Source of the DNA: Actinomycetes bacterium
GTDB taxonomy: Bacteria; Actinomycetota; Acidimicrobiia; Acidimicrobiales; Bog-793
Length of the DNA: 40,682 nt
Direction: 5' to 3'
Assembly (NCBI GenBank): GCA_021838945.1
Contig: JAKCCH010000016.1
Location: forward strand, 1-40,682
The position numbers and the translations under genes are program-made. Below the pieces are notes generated by a model. The model was given only the letters and a program-made list of their open reading frames with translations. It was not told where the DNA came from and searched no databases. Positions 1-10,706 of the stretch are shown here, piece after piece; the stretch's first letter is position 1; each line of letters begins with the position of its first letter.

Positions 1-1200
1 CTCGTCCACGAGCTCCTGGTGCACCTCGGACAGGCGGACCGCCGCGACGTGGCCGGTGCCGTCGTCGAGGAACTCGCTCGTGCCGACCGCGAAGAGGCGC
101 TCTCCTCCCTCCTCGTGGGCCGACGAGGTACGCAGGATCACGGGCCAAGTCGGCCACGGGTTGTCTCCGGCCTCCCGAACGGCCGGAGGCTCGGAGAGGA
201 TCTCGAGCTGGTGCACCGACCGTGCACCCTGCCTGTGCACGGTCCCGAGGCAGTCGGCACCGGTGTCGCCCCCGCCGATGATCACGACCCTCCTGCCCTT
301 CGCCGACACCGGCGCGCACTCGATGGATCCTTCGCAGGTGAGGTTCGCCGGCTTCAGATAGTCCATGGCGAAGTGAATGCCCTCGAGCTCCCGACCGGGG
401 ACGGGAAGGTCGCGCGGCCGGGTCGAGCCGACCGCCAGGACGACGGCGTCGAAGTCTTCCACCACGGCCTCCGCCGAGACGAACGACGCGTCAGGGGCAG
501 AGGCTCCGGGGACCTCAACGGCAGCCGGCCCGCCCTCAGGCACAGGGCCGACGACGGTCCCGACTCGGAACTCGGTCCCTTCGGCGACCATCTGCTCGAG
601 TCGCCGCTCGAGCACCGCCTTCTCCATCTTGAATTCTGGGATCCCGTAGCGGAGCAGCCCGCCGATGCGCTCGGCGCGCTCGAACACGACGGTCCGGTGA
701 CCTGCCCTCGTCAGCTGCTGCGCCGCCGCGAGGCCGGCCGGACCGGAGCCGACGACCGCGACCGATCTCCCCGTCGCGACCGGACCTCGCAGCGGCACCA
801 GGCCGCCGGGCCGCGTAGCCGCCGCCTCGGCGATCCCGAGCTCGACCTGCTTGATGAGCACCGGTTCAAACGAGATCCCGAGGACACAGGACCCCTCGCA
901 GGGAGCCGGGCAGAGACGCCCGGTGAACTCCGGGAAGTTGTTGGTGGCATGCAGCCGTGCGATCGCGTCCGGCATCCGGCCACGCATGACGAGATCGTTC
1001 CACTCCGGGATCAGGTTCCCGAGCGGGCAACCCTCGTGGCAGAACGGGATGCCGCAGTCCATGCAGCGCGCCGCCTGGGTCTCGAGCTCACGAAGTGGGA
1101 ACGGCTCGTAGACCTCGCGCCAGTCCCGGACCCGTACCGCGACGGGGCGGCGCTTCGGCCCGACTCGGTCGTGCTCGAGGAAACCGCGTGGATCAGCCAT
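1..1200 (-). CDS. gltD: Glutamate synthase (NADPH) small subunit, 3' end missing
   Basis: This is the small (beta) subunit of bacterial glutamate synthase, which passes electrons from NADPH through FAD and iron-sulfur clusters to the large subunit in the cytoplasm. The first 400 residues are visible and the C-terminus lies beyond the left edge; the family is usually about 480-490 residues. The N-terminus has two cysteine clusters, [13 protein letters not shown] and CPAPCEGSC, typical of the 4Fe-4S binding region. A first dinucleotide fold ([12 protein letters not shown]) binds FAD and a second ([13 protein letters not shown]) binds NADPH. The ATG at 1200 overlaps the end of gltB by 8 bases (ATGGCTGA), so the two subunits are probably translationally coupled. 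The reading is confident; only the C-terminal part is unseen. Confidence 0.96.
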   Translation of the reverse strand, partial: MADPRGFLEHDRVGPKRRPVAVRVRDWREVYEPFPLRELETQAARCMDCGIPFCHEGCPLGNLIPEWNDLVMRGRMPDAIARLHATNNFPEFTGRLCPAPCEGSCVLGISFEPVLIKQVELGIAEAAATRPGGLVPLRGPVATGRSVAVVGSGPAGLAAAQQLTRAGHRTVVFERAERIGGLLRYGIPEFKMEKAVLERRLEQMVAEGTEFRVGTVVGPVPEGGPAAVEVPGASAPDASFVSAEAVVEDFDAVVLAVGSTRPRDLPVPGRELEGIHFAMDYLKPANLTCEGSIECAPVSAKGRRVVIIGGGDTGADCLGTVHRQGARSVHQLEILSEPPAVREAGDNPWPTWPVILRTSSAHEEGGERLFAVGTSEFLDDGTGHVAAVRLSEVHQELVDE

Positions 1201-4200
1201 CGACGGCCTCCATGATCGCCCCGTCCACTTCCTGCCCGCTCTCGACGGCCTTGCGGGTGGCCTCGAGGATCCGCCTGTAGTCACGGGGCATCACCTTCAC
1301 GATCTCCTCGAGAGCGTCCTCCCTCCGCTCGAGCAGCCGGGCGGCGACCTTTGAGCCCGTCAGGTCGAGATGCCGCGAGAGCAGCTCGAGCACCGTCCGC
1401 TTGTCCTCCTCGTCGAGCGTCTCGATCGCAACCATCTCCATGTTGCACCGGCGGTCGAGCAGCATGTCCGGATCGTGCACGTAGGCGACCCCGCCGGACA
1501 TCCCTGCCGCGAAGTTCCGGCCGGTCGGGCCGAGCACGAGCACTTGTCCCCCTGTCATGTACTCGCAGCCGTGGTCCCCCACACCTTCGACGACGGCCGT
1601 CGCCCCGGAGTTCCTGACGCAGCAGCGCTCGCCGACCCGGCCCCGGAGGAAGGCCTCGCCACTCGTGGCCCCGTACAACACGACGTTGCCCGCCACCACC
1701 TGATCTGCCACGTCGGTGGGCGCGTCAGCGGGCAGGCGGACCACCACCCGTCCGCCGGACAGGCCCTTTGCGAGGTAGTCGTTGGCATCGCCCACGAGCT
1801 CGAGGGTGATCCCGCGAGGCAGGAAAGCACCGAGGCTCTGCCCGGCCGATCCTTCGAGGAGGACGTGGATGGTGTCGTCCGGAAGTCCTGCTCCCCCGTA
1901 CCGCCGCGTGAGCTCGTAGCCGAGCATGGTGCCCACGCAACGGTGGATGTTCCGCACCGGGAGCTCGATGCGCACTGGTGTCCCGTCAGCGAGCGCCCGC
2001 TCGGACTGGGATATCAGCTCGTTGTCGAGGGCGAGTTCGAGACCGTGCTCCTGGGGCCGCGCCCGGTGCAGCACGTCATGTGGGTCGGGCTGGCGCAGGA
2101 TCGGTGAGAGATCGAGCTTGCCCGCCTTCTCGTAGTGCTCGATCGCGCCGCTCGTCTCGAGGCACTCCACATGGCCCACCGCCTCCTCGAGCGTGCGGAA
2201 CCCGAGCGCGGCTAGCAGTTCGCGCACCTCCTCGGCGATGTACTCGAAGAAGGTCTCGACGAACTCCGGCTTGCCGGTGAAGCGCTTGCGCAGCTCGGGG
2301 TTCTGGGTGGCGATCCCGACCGGGCAGGTGTCGAGGTGGCAGGCGCGCATCATCACGCAACCCGAGACGACGAGTGGCGCCGTCGCGAAGCCGAACTCCT
2401 CCGCTCCGAGCAGCGCCGCCACGACGACGTCGCGGCCGGTCTTCATCTGGCCGTCGACCTGGACGACGATCCGGTCGCGCAGGCCGTTGCGCAAGAGGGT
2501 CTGTTGTGTCTCGGCGAGACCGAGCTCCCACGGCACGCCGGCGTGCTTGAGCGACGTGAGCGGCGCTGCACCCGTCCCCCCGTCGTGCCCGGAGATCAGC
2601 ACGACATCGGCGTGGGCCTTCGCGACCCCTGCGGCGACGGTCCCCACACCGACCTCGGCGACGAGCTTCACGTGGACGCGCGCTCTCGGGTTGGCGTTCT
2701 TCAGGTCGTAGATGAGCTGAGCGATGTCCTCGATCGAGTAGATGTCGTGATGGGGCGGCGGTGAGATGAGGCCGACTCCGGGCGTCGAGTGCCGCGTGCG
2801 GGCGATCCAGGGGTACACCTTCTGTCCGGGCAGCTGCCCGCCCTCGCCGGGCTTCGCGCCCTGTGAGATCTTGATCTGCAGGTCGTCGGCGTTCACGAGG
2901 TACTGGCTCGTCACACCGAAGCGGCCTGATGCCACCTGCTTCACCGCCGAGCGCCTGGAGTCCCCGTTCGGGTCGTCGGTGTAGCGCTCGGGGTCCTCTC
3001 CTCCCTCGCCGGTGTTCGACTTGCCGCCGAGGCGGTTCATCGCGATCGCGAGCGTCTCGTGCGCCTCGGCGGAGATCGACCCGTAGCTCATGGCACCGGT
3101 GGCGAAACGCCGCACGATCTCCGACACCGGCTCCACCTCCTCGATCCCGACAGGCTGCCGGCCGAGCTGCCCGGCCGTCTTCAGGGCGAACAAGCCCCGG
3201 AGCGTTGCGAGGTGTGCCGACTGGTCGTCGACGAGCTTGGTGTACTGCTTGAAGACGTCGTAGCGCTTGGCCCGGGTGGCGTGCTGCAGCTTGAACACGG
3301 TCTTCGGGTTGAACAGGTGGTACTCCCCGTCGCGGCGCCACTGGTACTCCCCGCCCGTCTCGATCTCGAGCTGTCCGGGGAGGGCCTGCTGGCGGCCGAA
3401 CGCCAGCGCGTGGCGATCTGTGACCTCGCGAGCGATCTCGTCGGCCCCGATGCCGCCGAGCCGGCTCGGCGTGCCGGTGAAGTGACGCGCGACGAACTCC
3501 CGGTCGAGCCCGACCGCCTCGAAGACCTGCGCGCCCGTGTAGGACGCCACCGTCGAGATGCCCATCTTCGACATCACCTTCAAGATCCCCTTTGACGCCG
3601 CCCGCACGTAATTGCGGATCGCCCTCCGCTCGGCGATCCCGCCGATCTCGCCGGTTCGCACCATCTCGGCGATCGAATCGAAGGCGAGGTACGGATTGAC
3701 CGCAGCAGCCCCGTACCCGATCAGCAGTGCGAGGTGGTGAACCTCGCGGGCGTCGCCGGACTCGACGACGAGGCCGACCTTCGTCCGCTCGCGCTCGCGG
3801 ACGAGGTGGTTGTGAACTGCCGCCGTCAACAGGAGCGCCGGGATCGGAGCGAGCTCCTCGCTCGCGTGCCGGTCCGACAGGACGATGACGTTGGCACCGA
3901 GCGCGACGGCTTCCGACACGCGCAGGCAGACCTTCGCGATCGCCTGCTCGATGCCCGGTCCGCCTTCGGCTACGGGGAACAAGCCGTCGACGGCGAAGGC
4001 GGAGAAGCCCGGCGTCTCGCCTGCCTCGTTCACGTAGAGCAACTTCGCGAGCGACTCGTTGTCGAGCACCGGGTACGGCAGCACGATCTGGCGGCACGAG
4101 GCGGCCCCGGCCTGGAGGAGGTTGTGCTCCGGACCGATCGAAGCGTGGAGAGAGGTCACGAGCTCCTCCCGGATGGCGTCGAGCGGCGGGTTCGTGACCT

Positions 4201-5773
4201 GGGCGAACAACTGTGCGAAGTAGTCGTAGAGCAGCCGCGGGCGCTCCGACAGGACCGCGATGGGGGTGTCTGTACCCATCGAGCCGACCGGCTCGGCGCC
4301 GGTCCCCGCCATGGGCGCGAGGATGACGCGCAACTCTTCGCGGGTCATGCCGAAGAGACGTTGCTGGCGAACCACCGAAGCGTGCTTGGGCGTCAGCATG
4401 ACCCGCGACGGCATGTCGCCGAGATGCACTATGCCCTTGGCGAGCCAGTCGCGGTACGGGTGCTCGGCGGCAAGAGCGGCCTTCACCTCGTCGTCACCGA
4501 CGATGCGCCCCGCCTCGGTGTCGACGAGGAACATGCGACCGGGCTGCAGGCGGCCGCGCTGCACGATCCGCGCCGAGGGGATGTCGAGCACGCCGACTTC
4601 GGAGGCGAGCACCACGATGCCGTCGTCGGTGACCCAGTAGCGGGCGGGCCGCAGCCCGTTCCGATCGAGAACGGCGCCGACGTACCGGCCGTCGGTGAAC
4701 GCCACCGCCGCCGGGCCGTCCCAGGGCTCCATGAGACACGAGTGGTACTCGTAGAACGCCCGGCGCTCGGGTCCCATCTCCCCGTGGTTCTCCCACGCCT
4801 CGGGGATCATCATGAGCACCGCGTGCGGGAGCGAGCGGCCCGCGAGGTGGAGCAGCTCCAGCACTTCGTCGAAGGATGCCGAATCGCTCGCGCCCGGTGT
4901 GCAGACAGGGAGGATCCGGGCGATCCCGCCCGGGATGGCGTCGCTCTCGAGCAGCGCCTCGCGCGCCCGCATCCAGTTGCGGTTGCCGCGCACGGTGTTG
5001 ATCTCGCCGTTGTGGGCCACGAGCCGGTACGGGTGGGCAAGGGGCCAGGAGGGAAACGTGTTCGTCGAGAAACGGGAGTGCACCAACGCGATCGCGCTCG
5101 TCACCCTCTCGTCAGAGAGGTCGGGGTAGAAGGCACGCAGCTGGTGAGTCGCCAGCATCCCCTTGTACACGAACGTCCGGCTCGAGAGCGAAGGGAAGTA
5201 ACACCCTTCGACCTCGTGCTCCACCCGCTTGCGGACGACGAACAGGAGGCGCTCGAGCCCCGAGGGCTGACGCGGGGACTGCGCGGCTGCAGGTGGACAC
5301 GACCCGTCGGCGAGGGTGAGGAAGACCTGCCAGAAGCTCGGCGCCACCTCGCGGGCGGAGCGCCCGGCGTGGGCGAGGTCGACCGGCACAAGTCGCCATC
5401 CGAGGATCCGGAGGCCCTCTTCTTCGGCCAGAGCTCCGATCCGCCGGCGCGCCGCTGCGGATGCGCCTTCGCCGGCGGGGAGGAAGGCGATGCCGGAGCC
5501 GTACTCTCCTGCACCGGGGAGCCGGAAGCCGAGGCCGGTCGTCACCGCCTCGAAGAAACGGTGCGGCATCTGCAGCAAGATCCCCGCCCCGTCGCCCGTC
5601 TCGGGATCGGAACCGAAGGCGCCCCGGTGGGCCAGGTTCTCGAGGGCGCGGATGCCGAGCTCGACCACTTCGTGACTGGCGGGGCGCCGCATGTCGGCCA
5701 CGAACGCGACGCCGCACGCGTCGTGCTCGTTCGCAGGGTCGTAGAGACCGGTGCGGTCGTGTGTCACTGCCAT
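1193..5773 (-). CDS. gltB: Glutamate synthase large subunit
   Basis: The large (alpha) subunit makes two glutamates from glutamine and 2-oxoglutarate. At 1526 residues it has the normal length. The N-terminal Ntn amidotransferase domain starts with a short propeptide before the nucleophile Cys20 (EHDACGVAF). The central and FMN domains follow. The cysteine-rich motif [15 protein letters not shown] near residue 1140 is the 3Fe-4S cluster site. The C-terminal glycine-rich beta-helix follows (for example [11 protein letters not shown] and GGVAYVHDP). The ATG at 5773 is preceded by GAGGA five bases upstream, which supports this start. It forms an operon with gltD, which overlaps its stop. A 114-base gap separates it from secF upstream, so it probably has its own promoter. 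Confidence 0.98.
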   Translation of the reverse strand: MAVTHDRTGLYDPANEHDACGVAFVADMRRPASHEVVELGIRALENLAHRGAFGSDPETGDGAGILLQMPHRFFEAVTTGLGFRLPGAGEYGSGIAFLPAGEGASAAARRRIGALAEEEGLRILGWRLVPVDLAHAGRSAREVAPSFWQVFLTLADGSCPPAAAQSPRQPSGLERLLFVVRKRVEHEVEGCYFPSLSSRTFVYKGMLATHQLRAFYPDLSDERVTSAIALVHSRFSTNTFPSWPLAHPYRLVAHNGEINTVRGNRNWMRAREALLESDAIPGGIARILPVCTPGASDSASFDEVLELLHLAGRSLPHAVLMMIPEAWENHGEMGPERRAFYEYHSCLMEPWDGPAAVAFTDGRYVGAVLDRNGLRPARYWVTDDGIVVLASEVGVLDIPSARIVQRGRLQPGRMFLVDTEAGRIVGDDEVKAALAAEHPYRDWLAKGIVHLGDMPSRVMLTPKHASVVRQQRLFGMTREELRVILAPMAGTGAEPVGSMGTDTPIAVLSERPRLLYDYFAQLFAQVTNPPLDAIREELVTSLHASIGPEHNLLQAGAASCRQIVLPYPVLDNESLAKLLYVNEAGETPGFSAFAVDGLFPVAEGGPGIEQAIAKVCLRVSEAVALGANVIVLSDRHASEELAPIPALLLTAAVHNHLVRERERTKVGLVVESGDAREVHHLALLIGYGAAAVNPYLAFDSIAEMVRTGEIGGIAERRAIRNYVRAASKGILKVMSKMGISTVASYTGAQVFEAVGLDREFVARHFTGTPSRLGGIGADEIAREVTDRHALAFGRQQALPGQLEIETGGEYQWRRDGEYHLFNPKTVFKLQHATRAKRYDVFKQYTKLVDDQSAHLATLRGLFALKTAGQLGRQPVGIEEVEPVSEIVRRFATGAMSYGSISAEAHETLAIAMNRLGGKSNTGEGGEDPERYTDDPNGDSRRSAVKQVASGRFGVTSQYLVNADDLQIKISQGAKPGEGGQLPGQKVYPWIARTRHSTPGVGLISPPPHHDIYSIEDIAQLIYDLKNANPRARVHVKLVAEVGVGTVAAGVAKAHADVVLISGHDGGTGAAPLTSLKHAGVPWELGLAETQQTLLRNGLRDRIVVQVDGQMKTGRDVVVAALLGAEEFGFATAPLVVSGCVMMRACHLDTCPVGIATQNPELRKRFTGKPEFVETFFEYIAEEVRELLAALGFRTLEEAVGHVECLETSGAIEHYEKAGKLDLSPILRQPDPHDVLHRARPQEHGLELALDNELISQSERALADGTPVRIELPVRNIHRCVGTMLGYELTRRYGGAGLPDDTIHVLLEGSAGQSLGAFLPRGITLELVGDANDYLAKGLSGGRVVVRLPADAPTDVADQVVAGNVVLYGATSGEAFLRGRVGERCCVRNSGATAVVEGVGDHGCEYMTGGQVLVLGPTGRNFAAGMSGGVAYVHDPDMLLDRRCNMEMVAIETLDEEDKRTVLELLSRHLDLTGSKVAARLLERREDALEEIVKVMPRDYRRILEATRKAVESGQEVDGAIMEAVDG

Positions 5774-5887
5774 CGGCGTCCTCGTCTGCGTGTCACGTGG
5801 TGGCCCGCGCGGGACGCCCTTGGCCCTGCTGGTCTTTCAAGATTACATGGTCGGCGCGCGCAGGGCGCGCCTCACCGCCTCAGGGGC
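5774..5887 (-). promoter_or_regulatory. secF-gltB intergenic region with probable gltB promoter
   Basis: This 114-base gap is the only sizeable break between the sec genes and gltBD. On the minus strand it contains an AT-richer patch (ATGTAATCTTGAAAG, about 5833-5847) inside otherwise GC-rich sequence, roughly 60-75 bases before the gltB start. That makes it a plausible core promoter position. I do not see a clear -35 hexamer, so the promoter is inferred from position and base composition only. Confidence 0.3.
5853..5871 (-). terminator. Hairpin downstream of secF
   Basis: A perfect 7-base-pair inverted repeat (GGCGCGC / GCGCGCC, 5-base loop) begins 17 bases after the secF stop. No T tract follows on the minus strand. 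It may act as a terminator or RNA 3'-end stabiliser for the yajC-secD-secF transcript, but in DNA this GC-rich short hairpins also arise by chance. Confidence 0.35.
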
Positions 5888-7270
5888 TCAGCGGCGACGC
5901 TTCTTGCGGGGTCGCCCGCCGCCCCCGCCGGGACGCCCTCTCGCCTGCCCGGCGCCGCCCTGTGGCCGCCCGCCGGCCCTCGGTGCCGGTCGGCTGGCAG
6001 CACCGGCCGTGGCCTTGGCAGGCGAACCGTTCACCTCGGTCGCGGCGTAGCCCTCGTCGAGCCCGTCGAGAGCGTCGGTCTCCTCGGACACCGCCGCGGC
6101 AGCTGCGGCAGCTCCCGGACGGAGCGGCTCACGCGGCTCGTTCGGGGCAACCCGGCGCCTACGCCGGGATCCGGTCCCGTTCGTGGGGCGGTCGTCGAGG
6201 ACTCCTGCAGCAACGGCGGCCGGCGTGAGCAGCATGACGGCAGCGCCACGGCCTGTCACGCGCTGACGGATCTGCGACCAGCGCTGCTCGCCCTCCTTCA
6301 GGATCGCCACGAGCGGCGACGCGATGAAGATGGAGGAATACGCACCACTCGTGAGACCGATGAGAAGAGCAAGCCCGAAGTACTGGAGCGTCGTGGCGCC
6401 GAGGAGATCGGCGCCGAGCACGAGGACGGCGAGGATCGGGAGGATCGCGACGAGCGAGGTGTTGATCGACCGGGCGAGCGTCTGGTTCATCGACAGGTTC
6501 ACGATGTCGGTGAACGTCAGCTTCCCGCTCGACCCGAGCCCCTTGATGTTGTCCCGGATGCGGTCGAACACCACGATCGTGTCGTAGAGCGAGTACCCGA
6601 GGATGGTGAGGAAGGCGACGACGGTGTCCGGGGTCACGAGGAACCCGCTGAGGGAGTAGACGCCGACGGTGACGGCGATGTCGTGGATGACGGCGATGAT
6701 GGCGGCCAGCGCCATCTTCCACTCGAAGAAGATCGAGATGTAGATGGCGATCATGATGAAGAACACGATGAGGGCGATGATCGCCTTGTTCGTGATCTGG
6801 CTCCCCCATGTCGGGCCGACCTGCTGCACCGTGACCGACGCGATCGAGCTGTGATGGGTCACCTTGGCGAGCGCCTTGCTGACGGCCGTCGCCTGGGTCG
6901 AGCTGGTCGCGCTGGCAACGTTCTTGCTGTTGCCGAGCTTCGCCTCTACCTGGATCGTCTGGTGCGTCCCGGTCCCGAGCTGGGTGATGGTGGCGCCGCC
7001 GAGCCCGAAGGGGACGAGCGCCGACCGCACCTGCGTCACGGTCACCCCGTTCGCCGGGACCTGCCAGGAGGTGCCACCGACGAACTCGATGTCGAAGTTG
7101 AGGCCACGCACCCCGAGCGAGATCACCCCTGCCAGGATCACTACCCCGGACAACGCGAACCAGAGCTTCCTCCTCCGGACGAAGTCGAAGCGGGTCTGCC
7201 CGTAGTAAAGCCGGCGGAACCCGGCGATCACGCCGCGCTTGCGCTCGGTCTCGACGGCCGTCGTGCTCAT
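5888..7270 (-). CDS. secF: Protein translocase subunit SecF
   Basis: SecF is the membrane partner of SecD and helps drive preprotein export through SecYEG using the proton gradient. The protein has 460 residues: a first membrane segment near residues 27-47, a periplasmic P4-type region (IEFVGGTSW), and five C-terminal membrane segments. These carry the family motifs YDTIVVFDRIRDN and SLNQT-like NLSMNQTLARS. The start ATG at 7270 lies in an ATGA overlap with the secD stop; longer upstream extensions would run into secD coding sequence. After the last membrane segment there is an unusual cytoplasmic tail of about 120 residues rich in Ala, Gly, Pro and Arg, ending in a run of basic residues (RKKRRR). 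Family assignment is firm; the function of the tail is unknown. Confidence 0.95.
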   Translation of the reverse strand: MSTTAVETERKRGVIAGFRRLYYGQTRFDFVRRRKLWFALSGVVILAGVISLGVRGLNFDIEFVGGTSWQVPANGVTVTQVRSALVPFGLGGATITQLGTGTHQTIQVEAKLGNSKNVASATSSTQATAVSKALAKVTHHSSIASVTVQQVGPTWGSQITNKAIIALIVFFIMIAIYISIFFEWKMALAAIIAVIHDIAVTVGVYSLSGFLVTPDTVVAFLTILGYSLYDTIVVFDRIRDNIKGLGSSGKLTFTDIVNLSMNQTLARSINTSLVAILPILAVLVLGADLLGATTLQYFGLALLIGLTSGAYSSIFIASPLVAILKEGEQRWSQIRQRVTGRGAAVMLLTPAAVAAGVLDDRPTNGTGSRRRRRVAPNEPREPLRPGAAAAAAAVSEETDALDGLDEGYAATEVNGSPAKATAGAASRPAPRAGGRPQGGAGQARGRPGGGGGRPRKKRRR

Positions 7271-8889
7271 GCCGTCGCCTCCGACGGGCTGACGGCTCCG
7301 AGCCCGCGAGCGACTCCGAGATGCCGGGCATCGGTGAAGACCCGGTTGCGCCCGAGCATGATCACGAGAGGCCTCGTGAAGAAATAGGCCGTGAAGACGT
7401 CGATGATCGTCGAGAGGCCGAGCATGAAGGCGAACCCTCGCACGGCTCCGACCGACAGCCACCACAGCACGAGGGCACCGATGAACGACACGGCGTCGGC
7501 GGACAGGATCGTGCGGTAGGCGCTCCTGAACCCTCGGTCGACCGACGCCCGGATCGAGCGGCCGGCTCGGACTTCGTCTTTCAACCGCTCGAAGTAGACG
7601 ACATACGAGTCGACCGTGATGCCGACGGACACGATGAGGCCCGTCACCCCCGAGAGGTCGAGCGTCAGCTGGAACGAGGTGTGACCGAGGGCGCTGATGA
7701 TGGCGTAGATGAGCGCCGCCGTCGTGAGGAGCCCGAGGACCACGACGATTCCGAGCGCCCGGTAGTAGAAGATCGTGTACAGCATGACGAGCAGCAGCCC
7801 GAGCAGGCCGGCGAGGAGGCCGGCCTTCAGCGCCGCCGCCCCGAGCGTCGGCGAGACGACCTCCGTCGTCTGCGTGGTCAGCGAGATCGGAAGGGCGCCG
7901 TAGTTGAGATCGATGGCGAGGGCGTTCGCGCTCGCCGAGGTGAAGTTGCCGGTGATCTCACCGCTGCTCCCGAACTGGGCGCCCGTCGCGTTGATCTGCG
8001 GTGCCGAGATCACGATCCCACCGAGGTCGTCTGCGACGAAGGCGTGGTAGTTGCGGTTGGCGAGGTTGTCCCAGATCGCCGTCCCGGACTTCGTGAGTGT
8101 GAACTGGACGATGTACTGCCCGCTGCTCGTGAACGACGGGGTGGCGCTCGCGATGATGTCGCCGCTCGCCTCGGACGGGCCGAGCAGCACCCTCAGGCCA
8201 TTGAGGCCCTGCTCCTTCAGGAGCACGTTCGTGTGCGGGTTGTCGAAGCCCGGAGGCGTGGTCGGGTCGTTCTTCAGAGGAGTCCACGGCTGAGGGTTCG
8301 AGTTGGTGCCGGTCGGCTTGTAGACGGACGGGCACGTCGGAGGCGGTGTGTACCCGCCCGTGCTCGACTTGGACTTCGCCGGCGTCGTGGTCGTGGTGGT
8401 CGTCGTCGAGGAGCTCGTGCTGCTGCTGCTGCTCGGCGTCGTCGTCGAGGTCGTGCTCGTCGAGGTCGTGCTCGTCGAGGTGCTCGACTTCTTGGCCGGC
8501 CCGGCGTAGAGCGGCGCGTAGCACAGGACGGGACGGAAGTAGAGCTGTGCCGTCTTCCCGAGCTGGCTCTCGACCGAGCGGGCGTTCTTCACACCGGGCA
8601 GCTGCACCACGACGTTGTTGCCCTGGACGTTGATGTTCGGCTGCGCCACGCCGTAGGCGTTCGCGCGGTTGTCGAGGATGTTGACGACCGTGTCGAGCTT
8701 CGCGGCCGAGACGGGCTTCGGCGAGCACGTCGTCGTCGAGCCCTTCGCCGCCGGGCAGTAGACGACCGACAGGCCGCCGCGCAGGTCGAGGCCGAGCAAC
8801 GGCTTCCACTTGGCGACGAGCACACCGGCGAACGCGCCGAGACAGACGAGGCACGTCAGAAGGACGCTCAGAACGTGCCCCCGTTTCAT
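7267..8889 (-). CDS. secD: Protein translocase subunit SecD
   Basis: SecD is the larger SecDF subunit, 540 residues here. It has an N-terminal membrane segment (residues about 5-25) followed by the family motif GLDLRGG, a large extracytoplasmic region, and C-terminal membrane segments with the motif GITVDSYVVYFERLKDE. Within the extracytoplasmic P1 region, roughly residues 132-170, there is a low-complexity tract made almost only of Ser and Thr that is not part of the core fold. The gene overlaps both yajC (ATGA at 8886-8889) and secF (ATGA at 7267-7270), so the three are one translationally coupled unit. Confidence 0.96.
   Translation of the reverse strand: MKRGHVLSVLLTCLVCLGAFAGVLVAKWKPLLGLDLRGGLSVVYCPAAKGSTTTCSPKPVSAAKLDTVVNILDNRANAYGVAQPNINVQGNNVVVQLPGVKNARSVESQLGKTAQLYFRPVLCYAPLYAGPAKKSSTSTSTTSTSTTSTTTPSSSSSTSSSTTTTTTTTPAKSKSSTGGYTPPPTCPSVYKPTGTNSNPQPWTPLKNDPTTPPGFDNPHTNVLLKEQGLNGLRVLLGPSEASGDIIASATPSFTSSGQYIVQFTLTKSGTAIWDNLANRNYHAFVADDLGGIVISAPQINATGAQFGSSGEITGNFTSASANALAIDLNYGALPISLTTQTTEVVSPTLGAAALKAGLLAGLLGLLLVMLYTIFYYRALGIVVVLGLLTTAALIYAIISALGHTSFQLTLDLSGVTGLIVSVGITVDSYVVYFERLKDEVRAGRSIRASVDRGFRSAYRTILSADAVSFIGALVLWWLSVGAVRGFAFMLGLSTIIDVFTAYFFTRPLVIMLGRNRVFTDARHLGVARGLGAVSPSEATA
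8384..8490 (-). repeat. Ser/Thr-coding low-complexity repeat inside secD
   Basis: On the minus strand the sequence is built of repeated AGC, ACG and ACC codons, including two consecutive copies of AGCACGACCTCGACG. It encodes the Ser/Thr-rich linker in the extracytoplasmic part of SecD. Repetition at the DNA level suggests that the tract can grow or shrink by slippage. Confidence 0.75.
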
Positions 8890-9446
8890 CTGCCTTCCTC
8901 GTCCTCCCCTATCACGCTTCCCGCCTCTTGACCCGCAGTGGCCGGCGCCGGAGTGCCGGCGCTCGTCGCAAGCTCGGTGCCGTCAGTTCCCGAGGATGTC
9001 ACGGCAGTCTCCTCGGCCGTGCCGTTTTCGCCCGGTTCGACGTAGGGGTTGTCGCGAAAGTGCGACTCGTCCTCGCCCTCTTGCGGCGCGATGGCCTCGT
9101 CGGAGACCGGTGCAGGGATGGTGCGCCCGATCGCGGCACGCAGCACCTCAACTTCGGTGTTCGGCGCGATCTCGATCCGGGCACGGTCACCCTCGAGCCA
9201 GGTGACGCGCCCGATGATCCCGGACGTGAGCATCACCTGCTCGCCGATCTGGACTGCCTGCTGGTTCTGTTGGGTGCGCCTCGCACGCTGGCGCTGCGGG
9301 CGGATGAGCAGGAAATACGCGCCCGCGAAGAGGACGATGATGATGACGAAGCTCAAGCTGCTGCTCGAGGACTTCGTGGTGCTGGCTTTGGCGGCGAGTA
9401 TTCCGGCGTGCAGCAAGAAGCTCGCGGCTAGGACATGGGGGGACAT
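8886..9446 (-). CDS. yajC: Preprotein translocase accessory subunit YajC
   Basis: YajC is a small membrane protein that associates with SecDF. This 186-residue copy has one strong membrane segment (about residues 31-50), followed by the family signature FLLIRPQRQRARR and a beta-rich domain (MLTSGIIGRVTWLEGDRARIEI). It is longer than usual (family about 85-120 residues) because of an acidic, Ser/Thr-rich C-terminal extension of about 70 residues. AGGAG lies four bases before the ATG at 9446, supporting the start. It is the first gene of the yajC-secD-secF unit. Confidence 0.93.
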   Translation of the reverse strand: MSPHVLAASFLLHAGILAAKASTTKSSSSSLSFVIIIVLFAGAYFLLIRPQRQRARRTQQNQQAVQIGEQVMLTSGIIGRVTWLEGDRARIEIAPNTEVEVLRAAIGRTIPAPVSDEAIAPQEGEDESHFRDNPYVEPGENGTAEETAVTSSGTDGTELATSAGTPAPATAGQEAGSVIGEDEEGR

Positions 9447-9562
9447 ACGCTCCTACTAACTCGAGAACGAAGCGACAGACACTCTACCTGCTGGAACGGC
9501 CCACTCCGGAGCGCCCGCCGCGACCAGCCCGAATCGAGGAAGAAGGAGCTGTGATCGCCGTC
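9447..9562 (-). promoter_or_regulatory. ruvB-yajC intergenic region, likely yajC promoter
   Basis: The 116 bases between the ruvB stop and the yajC start hold no gene. On the minus strand TAGAGT at about 9481-9486 is a weak match to a -10 hexamer, and AGGAG close to the yajC ATG is its ribosome binding site. No clear -35 element or terminator is visible. Confidence 0.3.
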
Positions 9563-10696
9563 TCAGGCGTCGAAGAGGTTCGGCGCCTCCGACCGAGGTG
9601 GAGAGGGCGTCTCCCCCGCGAGGCTCAGGCTCTCCGGAACGCTCAACCCGAGGTGTTCGTAGGCTGCCGGCGCCGCCAGGCGCCCGCGGGGCGTCCTCAT
9701 CACGAGCCCCGACTTGAGCAGGAACGGCTCGTACACGTCCTCGACCGTCTCCTGCTCCTCTCCTACGCTCACGGCCAGCGTCGACAGCCCGACCGGCCGC
9801 CCGGCGAAGCGCATGCAGAGGGTCTCGAGGATCATGCGGTCGAGGCGGTCGAGGCCGAGCTCGTCGACGCCGAATTGGTCGAGACCTGCCCGGGCGGCGT
9901 CGAGGGAGATGCATCCCGTGCCCTTCACCTCGGCGTAGTCCCGGACGCGGCGGAGGAGCCGAATCGCAAGGCGGGGGGTACCCCGGGAGCGCCGCGCGAT
10001 CTCGGCGGCGCCGTCGGGGAGGAGGTCGACACCGAGCAGGTGGGCGGACCTGACGACGATCGCCTCCAGCTCGTCATCGCTGTAGTGGTCGAGCCGCGCC
10101 ACGTATCCGAACCGGTCGCGCAACGGCCCGGTGACGAGTCCGGTCCGGGTGGTCGCACCGACGAGCGTGAAGCGCGGTAGCTCGAGCCGGATCGAACGTG
10201 CCGTCGGTCCCTTCCCAATGACGATGTCGAGCTGGAAGTCCTCCATCGCCGGGTAGAGGACCTCTTCGACGGCGCGCCCGAGGCGGTGGATCTCGTCGAT
10301 GAACAGGACGTCACCGGCCTCGAGGCCGGTGAGGATGGCCGCCACGTCGCCGCTTCGCACGAGCGCCGGCCCCGAGGTGATCCGAAGGCTCGCTCGCATC
10401 TCGGAGGCGACGATCCCGGCGAGCGTGGTCTTGCCGAGGCCCGGCGGGCCGGCGAACAACAGGTGGTCAACCGGCTGTCCGCGGCGCCGAGCTGCCTCGA
10501 GCACGATCCCAAGGCGTTCCCGCAGCTCCTCTTGGCCGACGAAGTCCTCGAGGCGCCGCGGTCGCAGGTTCGCCTCCAACGCCATGTCCGTCTCGACGAT
10601 CCCGGGCGCGACGGGACGATCCGACAGCCCGTCGTCGGCGGGCTCCCCGGGATACGACGGCGGAGCCTCTGCGAGGATCTCTCGTCTCGGGCTCAT
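9563..10696 (-). CDS. ruvB: Holliday junction ATP-dependent helicase RuvB
   Basis: RuvB is the AAA+ hexameric motor that drives branch migration of Holliday junctions with RuvA. The 377-residue protein shows Walker [10 protein letters not shown] (83-91), Walker B FIDE (132-135), the sensor motif GATTRTG and the C-terminal winged-helix domain ([19 protein letters not shown]). The N-terminal 35 residues are a disordered-looking extension. It starts 10 bases after the ruvA stop, completing a ruvC-ruvA-ruvB operon. The last residues (about 355-377) are Pro/Ser/Glu-rich and probably flexible. Confidence 0.97.
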   Translation of the reverse strand: MSPRREILAEAPPSYPGEPADDGLSDRPVAPGIVETDMALEANLRPRRLEDFVGQEELRERLGIVLEAARRRGQPVDHLLFAGPPGLGKTTLAGIVASEMRASLRITSGPALVRSGDVAAILTGLEAGDVLFIDEIHRLGRAVEEVLYPAMEDFQLDIVIGKGPTARSIRLELPRFTLVGATTRTGLVTGPLRDRFGYVARLDHYSDDELEAIVVRSAHLLGVDLLPDGAAEIARRSRGTPRLAIRLLRRVRDYAEVKGTGCISLDAARAGLDQFGVDELGLDRLDRMILETLCMRFAGRPVGLSTLAVSVGEEQETVEDVYEPFLLKSGLVMRTPRGRLAAPAAYEHLGLSVPESLSLAGETPSPPRSEAPNLFDA

Positions 10697-10706
10697 CGTG
10701 TCGGGT

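Noticed and set aside
19-1215. A 398-residue plus-strand open frame at the left edge
   Set aside because: The other strand encodes gltD with clear iron-sulfur, FAD and NADPH motifs, so this frame is its antisense shadow.
3734-7387. A 1217-residue open frame on the plus strand opposite gltB and secF
   Set aside because: It lies exactly antisense to two well-identified genes. Its Arg/Glu/Asp/His-rich composition is typical of reverse-strand frames in GC-rich coding DNA, and it has no domain motif.
8384-8490. Possible CRISPR-like or minisatellite array
   Set aside because: The repeats are short, imperfect and in frame with secD, encoding Ser and Thr. There are no regular spacers, so this is a coding low-complexity tract.
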